Shown one piece after another: positions 14,952 through 23,120 of a stretch of 41,193 nt of DNA. The notes beneath the pieces were generated by a model. It searched no databases, was not told the DNA's origin, and was given only the letters and a program-made list of their open reading frames with translations. The DNA is taken from the NCBI GenBank assembly GCA_016935815.1, contig JAFGQH010000037.1, forward strand, positions 1-41,193, given 5' to 3'. The DNA is from Bacilli bacterium (GTDB lineage: Bacteria > Bacillota_I > Bacilli_A > Izemoplasmatales > Hujiaoplasmataceae). Made by a program: the position numbers and the translations under genes. Positions within the stretch are counted from its first letter, which is position 1. Each line of letters opens with the position of its first letter.

Positions 14952-16595
14952 CTATTGATTTCCTATTTGCATCCCAAAACTAGGAATCAATACCATCAAG
15001 TAGAATGTCAAGATGGCTGCCAAAGCGACCAATCCTCCAATGGTAAGTGCTTGAAACAAAAGATTCAAAATCGGTAGTAAAACCAACAAAGAGAATATCA
15101 GGATGAATCCAAGTACAACATGTTTGACCCACACTTTCTTATTGAAAAGCGACAAAGCCAAAGCGATTATTCCACCAAATGCCGGTATCATGAATAAGAA
15201 GCTAGCACCACTGAGTATGAAACCTGTCGCTAGAGACAATATCAGATTCAAGAAGATTCCAATGACAAGAATCGCGTTCCGATAGGACTCTTTTTTGATA
15301 AACCGAAAATATAAAAAACCCAGAAGTGCTGTAAAGAATACCAGAGATATCAATGTTGGCAATTCGCTACCTTGCATTCTGACGTAAGTTACATCCCAAG
15401 AAACACTTCCAGCGAAAGCAACGAATTTGCTGTAGAAAAGCGCAGCGAATGAGACGACAATCAAGGCTCCAAAAACATAAAGTGCAGACCATAGAATCTG
15501 TTTTGTTTTAAATGCTTTTTTGAAGAACATCCAGCCAACGATTACAGAAAACAAAACCAACAGAATGATGTTTAACACATTCGCGAATGTTTCGGTATAA
15601 GTAATGAATATGTTTGGAAAGACATTGAAGAAGACTTGATTTTGATTTCCGACAAAATAATTCACATCACTGTATACATCATTGCTTGTGAACTCTTCCA
15701 CAAGCGGAATGATTTGTGTCCCGTAGTGCTGTAAAGAAGAGATATTGACATTCGTATAATTGTCAAAAGGAGTATGGTAATAATAGTAATCTCCTAATAC
15801 AGCGAAATTGATTCCCTGTTTATCAACATCAGGATCTATGAATTCAGAAAAATCGGTATTGTTTGGCATTACAGTATATACTGCGGTAGCCAAACTATAA
15901 CTTACTTGCATTTCAGAATTTTTATAGAAGTCAATGACCCGATCATTATTGGTACTGGTTTCAAACATGATTGCAGGTCCCGAAACGCCTCTAGCCTCGA
16001 CATTGATGACAAAACCGATTTTGTCCATCAAATCCTGCTCTGTGACAGCCATTGCTGCACCATAAAGACCGGTTTCTTCTCCATCGGTCATTAAGATATA
16101 AATGGAGTTTGTCAACTCTTTATCGGCAAATAATCTGGCAGTTTCCAACAATACAGCGAGTCCGTAACCATCATCCGCGGCACCATAAGATTCGCCTAAG
16201 ACACCTTCCCCACCGACATGACCGCGCGAATCGTAATGAGCAACCAACAGGATTCCTGTTTCATTTTCTCCAGGAATTACACCGAGTAAATTGTGAATAT
16301 CGTAATCGATATCATCTCCGGTATCGATACCGGGATAATCCATTTCAAAGACATTCGCTTCCCCAAGAAACTCCTCCAACTGGTTTTTCAGATACAACCG
16401 AACCGTTTCATGATTTTCAGGATCATATACGGAATGTTGATCCTGTGAAATCTGAGAGATATATTCCAATGCATGGGTCACGTTGAATTCAGTATCATCG
16501 TACGAATTGGGAACGGGAGTGTAAAGAACAAATAAGCTGAGTAGAATTCCCAAAACCAGTGTGGAAATTCCAATGATAAGATTGTGTTTATTCAT
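14952..16595 (-). CDS. M28-family metallopeptidase with multi-pass membrane domain
   Basis: A 547-residue membrane protein. ATG 16595 follows AGAGGTG; the 17 extra codons upstream have no such site. After one N-terminal helix (residues about 7-26) comes an M28 aminopeptidase domain facing outside: zinc ligands His in AHYDS, Asp in GAADDGYG, Glu in GEETG and His in YYYHTPFD, plus NVEARG. From about residue 330 to the end there are eight or nine hydrophobic helices. The order (anchor, M28, membrane bundle) is like that of eukaryotic Fxna/ERMP1 proteases. It would release N-terminal amino acids from peptides outside the membrane. Monocistronic, divergent from the MarR operon. Confidence 0.85.
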   Translation of the reverse strand: MNKHNLIIGISTLVLGILLSLFVLYTPVPNSYDDTEFNVTHALEYISQISQDQHSVYDPENHETVRLYLKNQLEEFLGEANVFEMDYPGIDTGDDIDYDIHNLLGVIPGENETGILLVAHYDSRGHVGGEGVLGESYGAADDGYGLAVLLETARLFADKELTNSIYILMTDGEETGLYGAAMAVTEQDLMDKIGFVINVEARGVSGPAIMFETSTNNDRVIDFYKNSEMQVSYSLATAVYTVMPNNTDFSEFIDPDVDKQGINFAVLGDYYYYHTPFDNYTNVNISSLQHYGTQIIPLVEEFTSNDVYSDVNYFVGNQNQVFFNVFPNIFITYTETFANVLNIILLVLFSVIVGWMFFKKAFKTKQILWSALYVFGALIVVSFAALFYSKFVAFAGSVSWDVTYVRMQGSELPTLISLVFFTALLGFLYFRFIKKESYRNAILVIGIFLNLILSLATGFILSGASFLFMIPAFGGIIALALSLFNKKVWVKHVVLGFILIFSLLVLLPILNLLFQALTIGGLVALAAILTFYLMVLIPSFGMQIGNQ

Positions 16596-16625
16596 AGGCA
16601 CCTCTATTTTAGTTTGATATTCAAA

Positions 16626-16654
16626 ATAATAACACTTTTTTTTCAAATTGACAA
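16626..16654 (-). promoter_or_regulatory. promoter of the M28 peptidase gene
   Basis: On the minus strand, TTGTCA (complement of 16649-16654), 17 bases and TATTAT (complement of 16626-16631). Each hexamer differs from consensus at one position. It lies back to back with the MarR promoter. Confidence 0.6.
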
Positions 16655-16662
16655 GTTTTTTA

Positions 16663-16705
16663 TTGCATTTCCAAATCGCATCATATATAATTAGGTAGTA
16701 CCTAA
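16663..16705 (+). promoter_or_regulatory. marR-ABC promoter with palindromic operator
   Basis: TTGCAT (16663-16668), 17 bases and TATAAT (16686-16691). The last T of the -10 starts the perfect inverted repeat TTAGGT-AGT-ACCTAA (16691-16705), which covers the transcription start. Its length and position fit a MarR dimer site, so repression of its own operon is likely. Confidence 0.75.
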
Positions 16706-16733
16706 CTAACTATTTTTCATTAGGAGAATCATT

Positions 16734-17159
16734 ATGGATAGAGAAGAAGTAAGAAAAGCCTTCAATCGTTTCTTGAAAATGTACTTCAACAGTTCCAGAG
16801 AAGTGTATGAAGAAATCAATTTCAAGGAGATCACAGGCAAACAATTTAAGTATTTGAAACTGATTCGCGAGCAAGAAAAAGCGACGTTTTCCGAGTTGGC
16901 GAAATTATTTCATATATCAAAACCGACATTGACGGAAACCATAAACAAGTTTTTGGATGCAGGTTTGGTCAAGAAAACCCGATGTGAGGAAGATCAAAGG
17001 GTGTACTATATCTCTTTGACGGAGCGTGGGGAGATTCTTGCGATGACAAATGAACTGGAAAGCAAAAAGGCGGTATCGAAGATCTATGAACGTTTAAGCA
17101 ATGAAGAGATCGAGTTGGCAGTACGATTATTTAACAAGATGGGTGATGACATAGAATGA
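16734..17159 (+). CDS. MarR-family transcriptional repressor
   Basis: A 141-residue winged-helix regulator; TAGGAG precedes the ATG. The DNA-binding core is FSELAKLFHISKPTLTETINKFLDAGLVKKTRCEEDQRVYYISLTERG, with PTLTETINKF as recognition helix and the D-x-R of the wing (EDQRVYYISLT). N- and C-terminal helices form the dimer interface that usually holds the ligand pocket. Its stop overlaps the start of the first ABC gene (ATGA), so repressor and exporter are one operon. By analogy with other MarR-ABC pairs it should release the operator at 16691 when a toxic compound, possibly the exporter's substrate, binds. Confidence 0.9.
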   Translation: MDREEVRKAFNRFLKMYFNSSREVYEEINFKEITGKQFKYLKLIREQEKATFSELAKLFHISKPTLTETINKFLDAGLVKKTRCEEDQRVYYISLTERGEILAMTNELESKKAVSKIYERLSNEEIELAVRLFNKMGDDIE

Positions 17160-18928
17160 TTTTTGGCAAGTTGGTGAACAAATACTATATCAAATACTGG
17201 TATCGATTTCTGTTAGGATTTATCGCTTTGGGCTTGGTAGATTATTATCAACTTCAAATCCCTCAAGCGGTCCAAAAGATTATAGATGGAATTGACAAGG
17301 GGACTTTGGTCGCCGCTTTTCTGTTAACGCAAATAGGTTATATCTCATTATTCGCGCTGGTCATCATTGTCGGTAGATTTTTCTGGAGAATCTTCATATT
17401 TGGCGCTTCTCGCAAAATCGGATTCGATATCCGAAATGAAATGTTCTTGCACAATGAGAAACTCAGCAACGAATACTATTCACGTCATAAAGTCGGCGGG
17501 TTGATGGCTCACTATACCAACGATCTGGAAGCGGTAAGGAATGCGATGGGTCCTGGACTGATCATGATTTTCGATGCTTTGTTCATGAGTATCCTGACAT
17601 TCTATCTGATGATGCAAGTCAATGTCAAATTAACTGTGGTAGCGGCGATTCCGCTATTGCTTTTAGCAGTGTTCGGAGGAATTATCGGTGCGTATTTGCG
17701 TCGGCGATTCAAAGAACTCCAACAATCCTTTGAAGGGATGAGTGATTTCACGAATGAAAACTTCAGTGGAATCAGCGTTATCAAAGCTTTTGTAAAAGAA
17801 AAAATCGAATCCGAAGAATTCGATAAGTTGAATCAAACGATGAAAGATAAAACGATCCAATATGTGAAACTGTCGACTCTCTTCGATATCTTCATTCGCA
17901 CCCTGATTTCACTCGTGTTTGTGATCCTGATCGCATACGGGGGCTACATCGTGGTCAATACGAGAGGCATGACGGGGGCGGGAACACTTTCCATCAGTGA
18001 ATTGGTACTCTTAATCCAATACTTTGGAATGCTGATTTGGCCAATGTTAGCGATCGGAATGGTAATCAATCGCATGAGTCAGGGGAATGCATCTCGGATT
18101 CGTATCGAAGCGATTCTCAATGCGGAAATCGATGTATTTGACAGCGACGACTTGCACGAGATTGATTCATTGAATGGAAACATCGAATTCAAAGATCTCA
18201 GTTTCACTTATCCTGGAGAAACCAATCCGGTTCTAAAAGACATCTCATTTCAAATCAAACAAGGTGAATTGGTTGGTATTATCGGTCGAACCGGTTCGGG
18301 GAAAACAAGTCTCGTGGATTTGTTACTAAGAATATACAATATTCAAGAAAACACCTTGCTTTTGGATGGCTATGACATCATGCATCTACCAATCAAGAAA
18401 ATCAGGAATCAAATCGGATATGTTCCTCAAGACGGGTTCCTATTCAGTGATACCATAAACAACAACATCTCTTTGGGAATCGAACGAGATGGTGATTATC
18501 TGGAAAATATCATCAGCAGCGCAAAGCTAAGCGATGTTCATGACAATATCACCGAGTTCTCCGAAGGCTATCAGACCATAGTCGGAGAACGCGGAGTCAC
18601 CTTGTCGGGAGGGCAAAGGCAACGCATCTCCATCGCCAGGGCACTGATCAAAGAACCGCCAATCCTGATTTTGGATGATTCGGTCAGTGCAGTGGATACG
18701 AACACAGAAGAAAAAATATTGAAAAACCTGAAAAAAGTCCGTCAGAACAAGACGACGATTTTGATTGCGCACCGGATATCCACTATCAAGGATGCAAACA
18801 AAATCATCGTTATCGATGATGGTCAGTTGATCGGCATTGGAACGCACAAAGAACTGTTATCTTCCTGTGAGTTCTATAAAGATATGGTCGAGAGACAAAA
18901 ACTCGAAGATGAATTGGAGGCGGCTTAA
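17156..18928 (+). CDS. heterodimeric ABC exporter subunit with degenerate Walker B
   Basis: A 590-residue half-transporter: six membrane helices in residues 1-310, then an ATPase domain. Walker A is GRTGSGKT, the signature is LSGGQRQR, and the switch is AHRIS. Walker B ends LILDDS, that is Asp in place of the catalytic Glu, so this subunit's own ATP site cannot hydrolyse normally. This is the pattern of the TM287 or BmrC-type member of a heterodimer. It is the second gene of the operon, overlapping marR by 4 bases and ending one base before its partner's ATG. Together they would expel drugs, lipids or peptides from the cell; the substrate is not deducible. Confidence 0.9.
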   Translation: MIFGKLVNKYYIKYWYRFLLGFIALGLVDYYQLQIPQAVQKIIDGIDKGTLVAAFLLTQIGYISLFALVIIVGRFFWRIFIFGASRKIGFDIRNEMFLHNEKLSNEYYSRHKVGGLMAHYTNDLEAVRNAMGPGLIMIFDALFMSILTFYLMMQVNVKLTVVAAIPLLLLAVFGGIIGAYLRRRFKELQQSFEGMSDFTNENFSGISVIKAFVKEKIESEEFDKLNQTMKDKTIQYVKLSTLFDIFIRTLISLVFVILIAYGGYIVVNTRGMTGAGTLSISELVLLIQYFGMLIWPMLAIGMVINRMSQGNASRIRIEAILNAEIDVFDSDDLHEIDSLNGNIEFKDLSFTYPGETNPVLKDISFQIKQGELVGIIGRTGSGKTSLVDLLLRIYNIQENTLLLDGYDIMHLPIKKIRNQIGYVPQDGFLFSDTINNNISLGIERDGDYLENIISSAKLSDVHDNITEFSEGYQTIVGERGVTLSGGQRQRISIARALIKEPPILILDDSVSAVDTNTEEKILKNLKKVRQNKTTILIAHRISTIKDANKIIVIDDGQLIGIGTHKELLSSCEFYKDMVERQKLEDELEAA

Positions 18929-18929
18929 G

Positions 18930-20738
18930 ATGGCTAGAGGATCCGCTTTCTCGATCGAAGAAAGAGAACATACAATGGATGATAAAATCATCCTTAAAAG
19001 ATTATTGAAATATGCTTCGCCATATAAATTCCGGTTCCTAGCGGTGTTATCTTTGATGATAATCACAGTTGCGGCAGGGTTATTGGAACCATTCATCATC
19101 GGACAAAGCATCGACATTTTAAGTGCCGATACATTTGATTCGCACTTGCTGACGACTTATCTTGTCATTTATGGATCGTCCATCATAATCACTGCGATTG
19201 TCACATATTTCCAAGTTTTGATGTTACAGAGAATCGGGCAGACGATTCTGTACAATATCAGAGAAGAAGTGTTCAACCATATTGAGATGCAAGATATTGA
19301 ATACCACAATAAAAAACCTACGGGAACTTTGGTCACTCGGGTTACCAATGATACAAATACATTGAACGAGATGTTCACATCTGTGATTGTCAATGTGATT
19401 CGCAACGTCTTGATGCTGATCGGTATCATAGCCGCAATGGCCATACTCAATTATCGACAAGTAGGAAATGTCAATCTGACGTTGACGGTTATGGTGATCA
19501 TGCCGTTTGTATTGGTGGCTTCATTCATTTTCCGGAAATACTCTCGCAAGGCATATCGTGAAGTGCGAAAGAATCTCGCAAAAGTCAACGCGTTTCTTTC
19601 CGAACATTTGTCCGGAATGAAGATCATACAGATTTTCAATCAGGAAAAACGGAAATATCAAGAATTTCATGATAGGAATAATGACCTGAGAAAATCCTAT
19701 ATGAAACAGATTTTCATCTTTGGGATTTATCGTCCTACCGTTTATCTGTTCTATATCGGGACATTGATCATCATCTATTATTTCGGAGGTCTTCAAGCAA
19801 TCAATGGTGTTATAACGGTTGGCTTTTTGGTCGCTTTTGTCCAATACATCAGTCGTTTCTTTGATCCGATCCAACAACTTGCTGAACAATTCAACGTCCT
19901 TCAAGCCGCGTTCGCCGCAAGTGAGAGAATCTTCGGTATTTTGGATGAACAACCAAAAGTAGTTGATAGCGATGATGCCATCGCTCTTGATCACATCAAA
20001 GGAGACATCGAATTCAGGAACGTATGGTTCGCTTATATCGAAGAGGAATGGATTCTCAAGGATGTTTCATTCAAAGTGAAAGCCAAAGACAGCGTCGCAT
20101 TCGTCGGCGCAACCGGTGCCGGAAAGACGACGATCCTATCCTTGATTGTTCGTAATTATGATATCCAAAAAGGTCAGATTTTGATTGATGGCATCGATAT
20201 CAAAAAGATCAAAATCAGTTCCTTGCGAAGCTTCATTGGACAGATGCTACAAGAAGTGTTCCTGTTTAGCGGAACTATCGCATCCAATATCAAACTGAGA
20301 GAGAACTCCATCACGGACCAGGAAATGGTAGAAGCATCCAAGTATGTCAATGCGGATAGATTCATTGACAGATTGGATGACAAATATCAAGAGGAAGTCA
20401 GAGAAAGAGGAAATAATTTCTCCTCCGGGCAACGACAATTGTTATCCTTCTCCCGAACCTTGGTGCACAAACCAAGCGTTATGATTCTAGATGAGGCGAC
20501 TGCGAATATCGATACGGAAACCGAGCAATTGATCCAAGATTCTTTAACCAAAATGATGACCATTGGAACCATGCTCATCGTAGCGCATCGACTGTCGACG
20601 ATTCAACATGTGGATCAAATTATCGTATTACATAAAGGTGAAATCATCGAAAGAGGAAGTCATCAAGATTTGTTGAAACAAAAAGGCATGTATTACGATC
20701 TATACAAATTACAGTATCAAGATATCCAAACACAATAG
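18930..20738 (+). CDS. heterodimeric ABC exporter subunit with canonical Walker B
   Basis: A 602-residue half-transporter. ATG 18930 is 9 bases after GGAGG (18916-18920), one base after the previous stop; earlier codons in frame overlap the upstream gene. Six helices precede an ATPase domain with Walker A GATGAGKT, an intact Walker B VMILDEAT and switch AHRLS. The signature is altered to FSSGQRQ instead of LSGGQ. Because each ATP site uses the Walker motifs of one subunit and the signature of the other, the degenerate Walker B of the partner and this altered signature fall in the same site, leaving one active site. That complementarity confirms the two are a heterodimer. Terminator at 20774. 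Confidence 0.9.
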   Translation: MARGSAFSIEEREHTMDDKIILKRLLKYASPYKFRFLAVLSLMIITVAAGLLEPFIIGQSIDILSADTFDSHLLTTYLVIYGSSIIITAIVTYFQVLMLQRIGQTILYNIREEVFNHIEMQDIEYHNKKPTGTLVTRVTNDTNTLNEMFTSVIVNVIRNVLMLIGIIAAMAILNYRQVGNVNLTLTVMVIMPFVLVASFIFRKYSRKAYREVRKNLAKVNAFLSEHLSGMKIIQIFNQEKRKYQEFHDRNNDLRKSYMKQIFIFGIYRPTVYLFYIGTLIIIYYFGGLQAINGVITVGFLVAFVQYISRFFDPIQQLAEQFNVLQAAFAASERIFGILDEQPKVVDSDDAIALDHIKGDIEFRNVWFAYIEEEWILKDVSFKVKAKDSVAFVGATGAGKTTILSLIVRNYDIQKGQILIDGIDIKKIKISSLRSFIGQMLQEVFLFSGTIASNIKLRENSITDQEMVEASKYVNADRFIDRLDDKYQEEVRERGNNFSSGQRQLLSFSRTLVHKPSVMILDEATANIDTETEQLIQDSLTKMMTIGTMLIVAHRLSTIQHVDQIIVLHKGEIIERGSHQDLLKQKGMYYDLYKLQYQDIQTQ

Positions 20739-20773
20739 GTTTTGAAAATAGGAAGTCGAAACCAGAAGCAATC

Positions 20774-20819
20774 AAAAAAACCTGTTATGACTCATTGAGA
20801 GAACATGACAGGTTTTTTT
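20774..20819. terminator. terminator after the ABC exporter operon
   Basis: AAAAAAACCTGTTATG and CATGACAGGTTTTTTT pair around a 14-base loop, with an A run and a T run at the two ends, so it can also end the convergent lipoprotein gene. Confidence 0.8.
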
Positions 20820-20831
20820 GTTTTTTCTTTA

Positions 20832-21443
20832 TTAGACTTTGTCCAATAATGGTATCAATAGGTCACCATCGATAGTACCATCTTCCAACAATTCTGATAT
20901 CGGCACATAATCGCCTTGGATTTCCATGAAAAGAATATGTTCTTGCAAACAGCCACTGGCAGTGTATTGATAATTCTCGTCATTGATCACAAACGTTTCG
21001 CTCGCTTCCAAATCGCACACACCTCCAGCATATGCATATACAACTGAATGGTCGATATGGAAATCGAGCCAGTAGTAGTCAGCTTCCTCTGTCGATATCG
21101 TTTCCGGATGACGCTCAATAGTATCTAGTTCGGGAATTAATGACGCCAATGAAATCAGTCCCATATCCAATGCATCTTGAAGATAAATGTATTCGTCTTG
21201 ATAAAGAATGAAATAAGTCATACTGGGATCGCAGCCGATATAAGAATATCCATAATTATACACTTCGCCACTATAAAAGATATCTTCGTAATACGTATTA
21301 CAGAATAGTCCTTCCTGTTCATATTCATAGATCCAGAAACCATCCACAAGATTGTCACTTTTGACATGGAAATCGTCTGGAGAATAAGACCTGCAAGAAA
21401 TCAGTAAAAGAAGAAATAGACAAGAGAGTAAGATCTTTTTCAT
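20832..21443 (-). CDS. lipoprotein of unknown function
   Basis: A 203-residue protein with a lipoprotein signal MKKILLSCLFLLLLISC; Cys17 would be lipidated. ATG 21443 is preceded by GGGGGTG; GTG 21452 in frame overlaps that site. I do not recognise the family. The mature part is acidic and Tyr-rich, with four further cysteines (ILFC-type positions in EGLFCNTYY, SYIGCDPS, GGVCDLE and SGCLQE) that could form two disulfides outside the cell. Two sections read alike in layout, each a Tyr-rich stretch with a Cys followed by a hydrophobic strand and a LYD/ISELLEDG-like acidic helix (LQDALDMGLISL and ISELLEDGTIDG), which suggests an internal duplication. Confidence 0.65.
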   Translation of the reverse strand: MKKILLSCLFLLLLISCRSYSPDDFHVKSDNLVDGFWIYEYEQEGLFCNTYYEDIFYSGEVYNYGYSYIGCDPSMTYFILYQDEYIYLQDALDMGLISLASLIPELDTIERHPETISTEEADYYWLDFHIDHSVVYAYAGGVCDLEASETFVINDENYQYTASGCLQEHILFMEIQGDYVPISELLEDGTIDGDLLIPLLDKV

Positions 21444-21465
21444 ATGTAGCACCCCCTATACGCTC

Positions 21466-21495
21466 ATTATACTCCTGAACCAAGAAAAATGCCAA
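21466..21495 (-). promoter_or_regulatory. promoter of the unknown lipoprotein gene
   Basis: On the minus strand, TTGGCA (complement of 21490-21495), 18 bases and TATAAT (complement of 21466-21471), about 16 bases before the likely transcription start and 23 bases before ATG 21443. Confidence 0.6.
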
Positions 21496-21617
21496 TTCCA
21501 TTCATGAATCGTTTCTGCTATTTATCTTCCAATCACAGACAAATATTCTGCAATGCGAAGTAGGACCTAATCGCTTCAAATGACTTGGTTTGTTCCAATC
21601 GGAAAGAAATCAATTTA

Positions 21618-21626
21618 TGATATAAT
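21618..21626 (+). promoter_or_regulatory. extended -10 promoter of the candidate RNA
   Basis: TGA-TATAAT at 21618-21626 with no clear -35. It faces a ~280-base stretch without a convincing gene, so it most likely drives the candidate RNA at 21632. Confidence 0.5.
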
Positions 21627-21631
21627 GAAAT

Positions 21632-21830
21632 CAATTATATGTGTTGCTCGTAAATGCAGGCAATCCACTCTATCTATCTCATTGGAGATAGAGTATGGAG
21701 TTGGGGGACTTATTTCTAAGTTGGATCAGGTCTATGTCGGTTTAAGTGCAGGAAGCATAGTGGACTTTTCCTTGTTTCCTCATTTGAATCACAAACGCGA
21801 AGTTTGTATCGTGACGATTTTCATTTTTAA
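21632..21830 (+). ncRNA. candidate structured RNA of about 200 nt, unclassified
   Basis: This part of the 470-base gap between the lipoprotein and GGDEF genes has RNA-like features. A long-range stem pairs TCCACT (21664-21669) with AGTGGA (21759-21764), extended by TAT/ATA past one bulged C. Inside lie hairpins CTATCTC-ATTG-GAGATAG (21674-21691) and ACTTA-TTTC-TAAGT (21708-21721). Near the 3' end is ACAAAC-GCGAA-GTTTGT (21791-21807), followed by a T-rich run (21815-21828). The 84-codon open frame across it has no good ribosome site and no protein-like composition. Length and long-hairpin shape would suit a 6S RNA, but I cannot match conserved 6S bases, and T-box, SRP or c-di-GMP consensus is not seen. 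Bases 21496-21617 show nothing recognisable. Confidence 0.35.
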
Positions 21831-21914
21831 ATAAATATCGAATTCTGAAAACTCTTATAAGAGATTTGGGTGTATAATACAGGTAAGATCAATTTTAGAT
21901 AAGGGGGATGCTAC

Positions 21915-23039
21915 ATGGAGATCTTCTTCCGAAATCAAGTCAATTTGTGGATGTTTATCATTTTGGGATTTGTTTGTGCCATCGCTTATAAAAAATTGGA
22001 TAAAACAGATTCTTGGAATCGTTCTTTCTTGATCACTGCAGTTGGCGTCATGCTGGGATTGCTTATGGAAAGTGGAAGTGTCGTTTTCAATCACAATGAC
22101 GCTGCGTATGCGATTGCTTTAAACAATATTTTCTCTGTTCTGATTTTCGCTATCGCACCGCTGATTGCATTTCATTTCTTTGTTTTCATCTTCCACTTGG
22201 TTCTTCCAGGAATGATAGTGAAAAAAACTTGGTGGTGGCTATTTGCATTACCGATTTTCTCGAATGTCATTCTTGCCTTTCTATCTCCGAGTTTTGGTTT
22301 TTTCTTCAGCGTCAGTGCAGAAGGTGTGTATTCTCGGGGTCCATTATTCCTGCTATCCGCAGCATCAACCTATGTCTACATGATATCAGGAGTACTACTC
22401 GTACTCTTGAATTACAAAAGGATTCTAGGTCAGGATTTTTGGTTGATTTTGGGAATAGGAATTTTTCCAATTCTAGGAGGTATCATTCAAAGCCTATTCT
22501 ATGGGGTGTTGGCGATGTGGAGTTCCGCAGGAGTCGCATTATTGCTTGGCTTTTTATTCCTTCAAGATCGGATGATTCGTTTGGATTCATTGACAGGGGC
22601 TTGGAACCGTGAATCCTTTTACTTCATTTATACAAGACATATCCAGATGTATCCGGACAAAAAATTCGGTGCGATCTATTTTGATATCGATAATTTGAAA
22701 TTGATCAATGACACTTACGGACATTTGGAAGGCGATAACGCAATACGGATCGTGATGAAGGAGATACGTGAAATCATTCCGGACCAAGATGTATTGTGTC
22801 GTCTGGGTGGTGATGAGTTCATCATCATCCACGATTGCGAGACCTTGAGTGAAATCGAATCATTGCGAGAGTTGATCCAGAAGAGATTCATTCAGATCCA
22901 GACCGAGAAGCAATTCGAGTATCCGTTGGAATGCAGTTATGGAACAGCTCTGTTTTCATCAGAATATGTAAGTTTGGATGCATTTCTAAGCAAATTGGAC
23001 ATTCTGATGTATGAAGAGAAATTCGCAAAAAAGAAATAA
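21915..23039 (+). CDS. membrane diguanylate cyclase (7TM-GGDEF)
   Basis: A 374-residue protein: seven hydrophobic helices in residues 7-220, resembling the 7TM sensor region of membrane histidine kinases, followed by a GGDEF domain. The catalytic domain has DSLTGAWNRESF, YFDIDNLKLINDTYGHLEGD and an intact RLGGDEF, so it should make cyclic di-GMP from two GTP. The inhibitory I-site (RxxD five residues ahead of GGDEF) reads PDQD, without the Arg, so product feedback is probably lost. AAGGGGG is placed 8 bases before ATG 21915, and TATAAT at about 21873 may be its promoter. No EAL/HD-GYP or PilZ partner is in the window. Confidence 0.88.
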   Translation: MEIFFRNQVNLWMFIILGFVCAIAYKKLDKTDSWNRSFLITAVGVMLGLLMESGSVVFNHNDAAYAIALNNIFSVLIFAIAPLIAFHFFVFIFHLVLPGMIVKKTWWWLFALPIFSNVILAFLSPSFGFFFSVSAEGVYSRGPLFLLSAASTYVYMISGVLLVLLNYKRILGQDFWLILGIGIFPILGGIIQSLFYGVLAMWSSAGVALLLGFLFLQDRMIRLDSLTGAWNRESFYFIYTRHIQMYPDKKFGAIYFDIDNLKLINDTYGHLEGDNAIRIVMKEIREIIPDQDVLCRLGGDEFIIIHDCETLSEIESLRELIQKRFIQIQTEKQFEYPLECSYGTALFSSEYVSLDAFLSKLDILMYEEKFAKKK

Positions 23040-23046
23040 GTCAATC

Positions 23047-23093
23047 AAAGAAACCGATATATGATGGACCAATGATATATTCGTTTCTTTTCT
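23047..23093 (+). terminator. terminator after the diguanylate cyclase gene
   Basis: AAAGAAACCGATATAT and ATATATTCGTTTCTTT pair with one imperfection around a 12-base loop; Ts follow. Confidence 0.7.
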
Positions 23094-23120
23094 ATTTAAG
23101 AAGCAGAAAGAGGTTTGTAT

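Noticed and set aside
16052-16486. 144-codon plus-strand open frame rich in His and Arg
   Set aside because: Antisense to the M28 domain, which is clearly the coding strand.
21840-21914. c-di-GMP riboswitch ahead of the GGDEF gene
   Set aside because: The conserved GEMM-I and class II sequences are not present in the leader.
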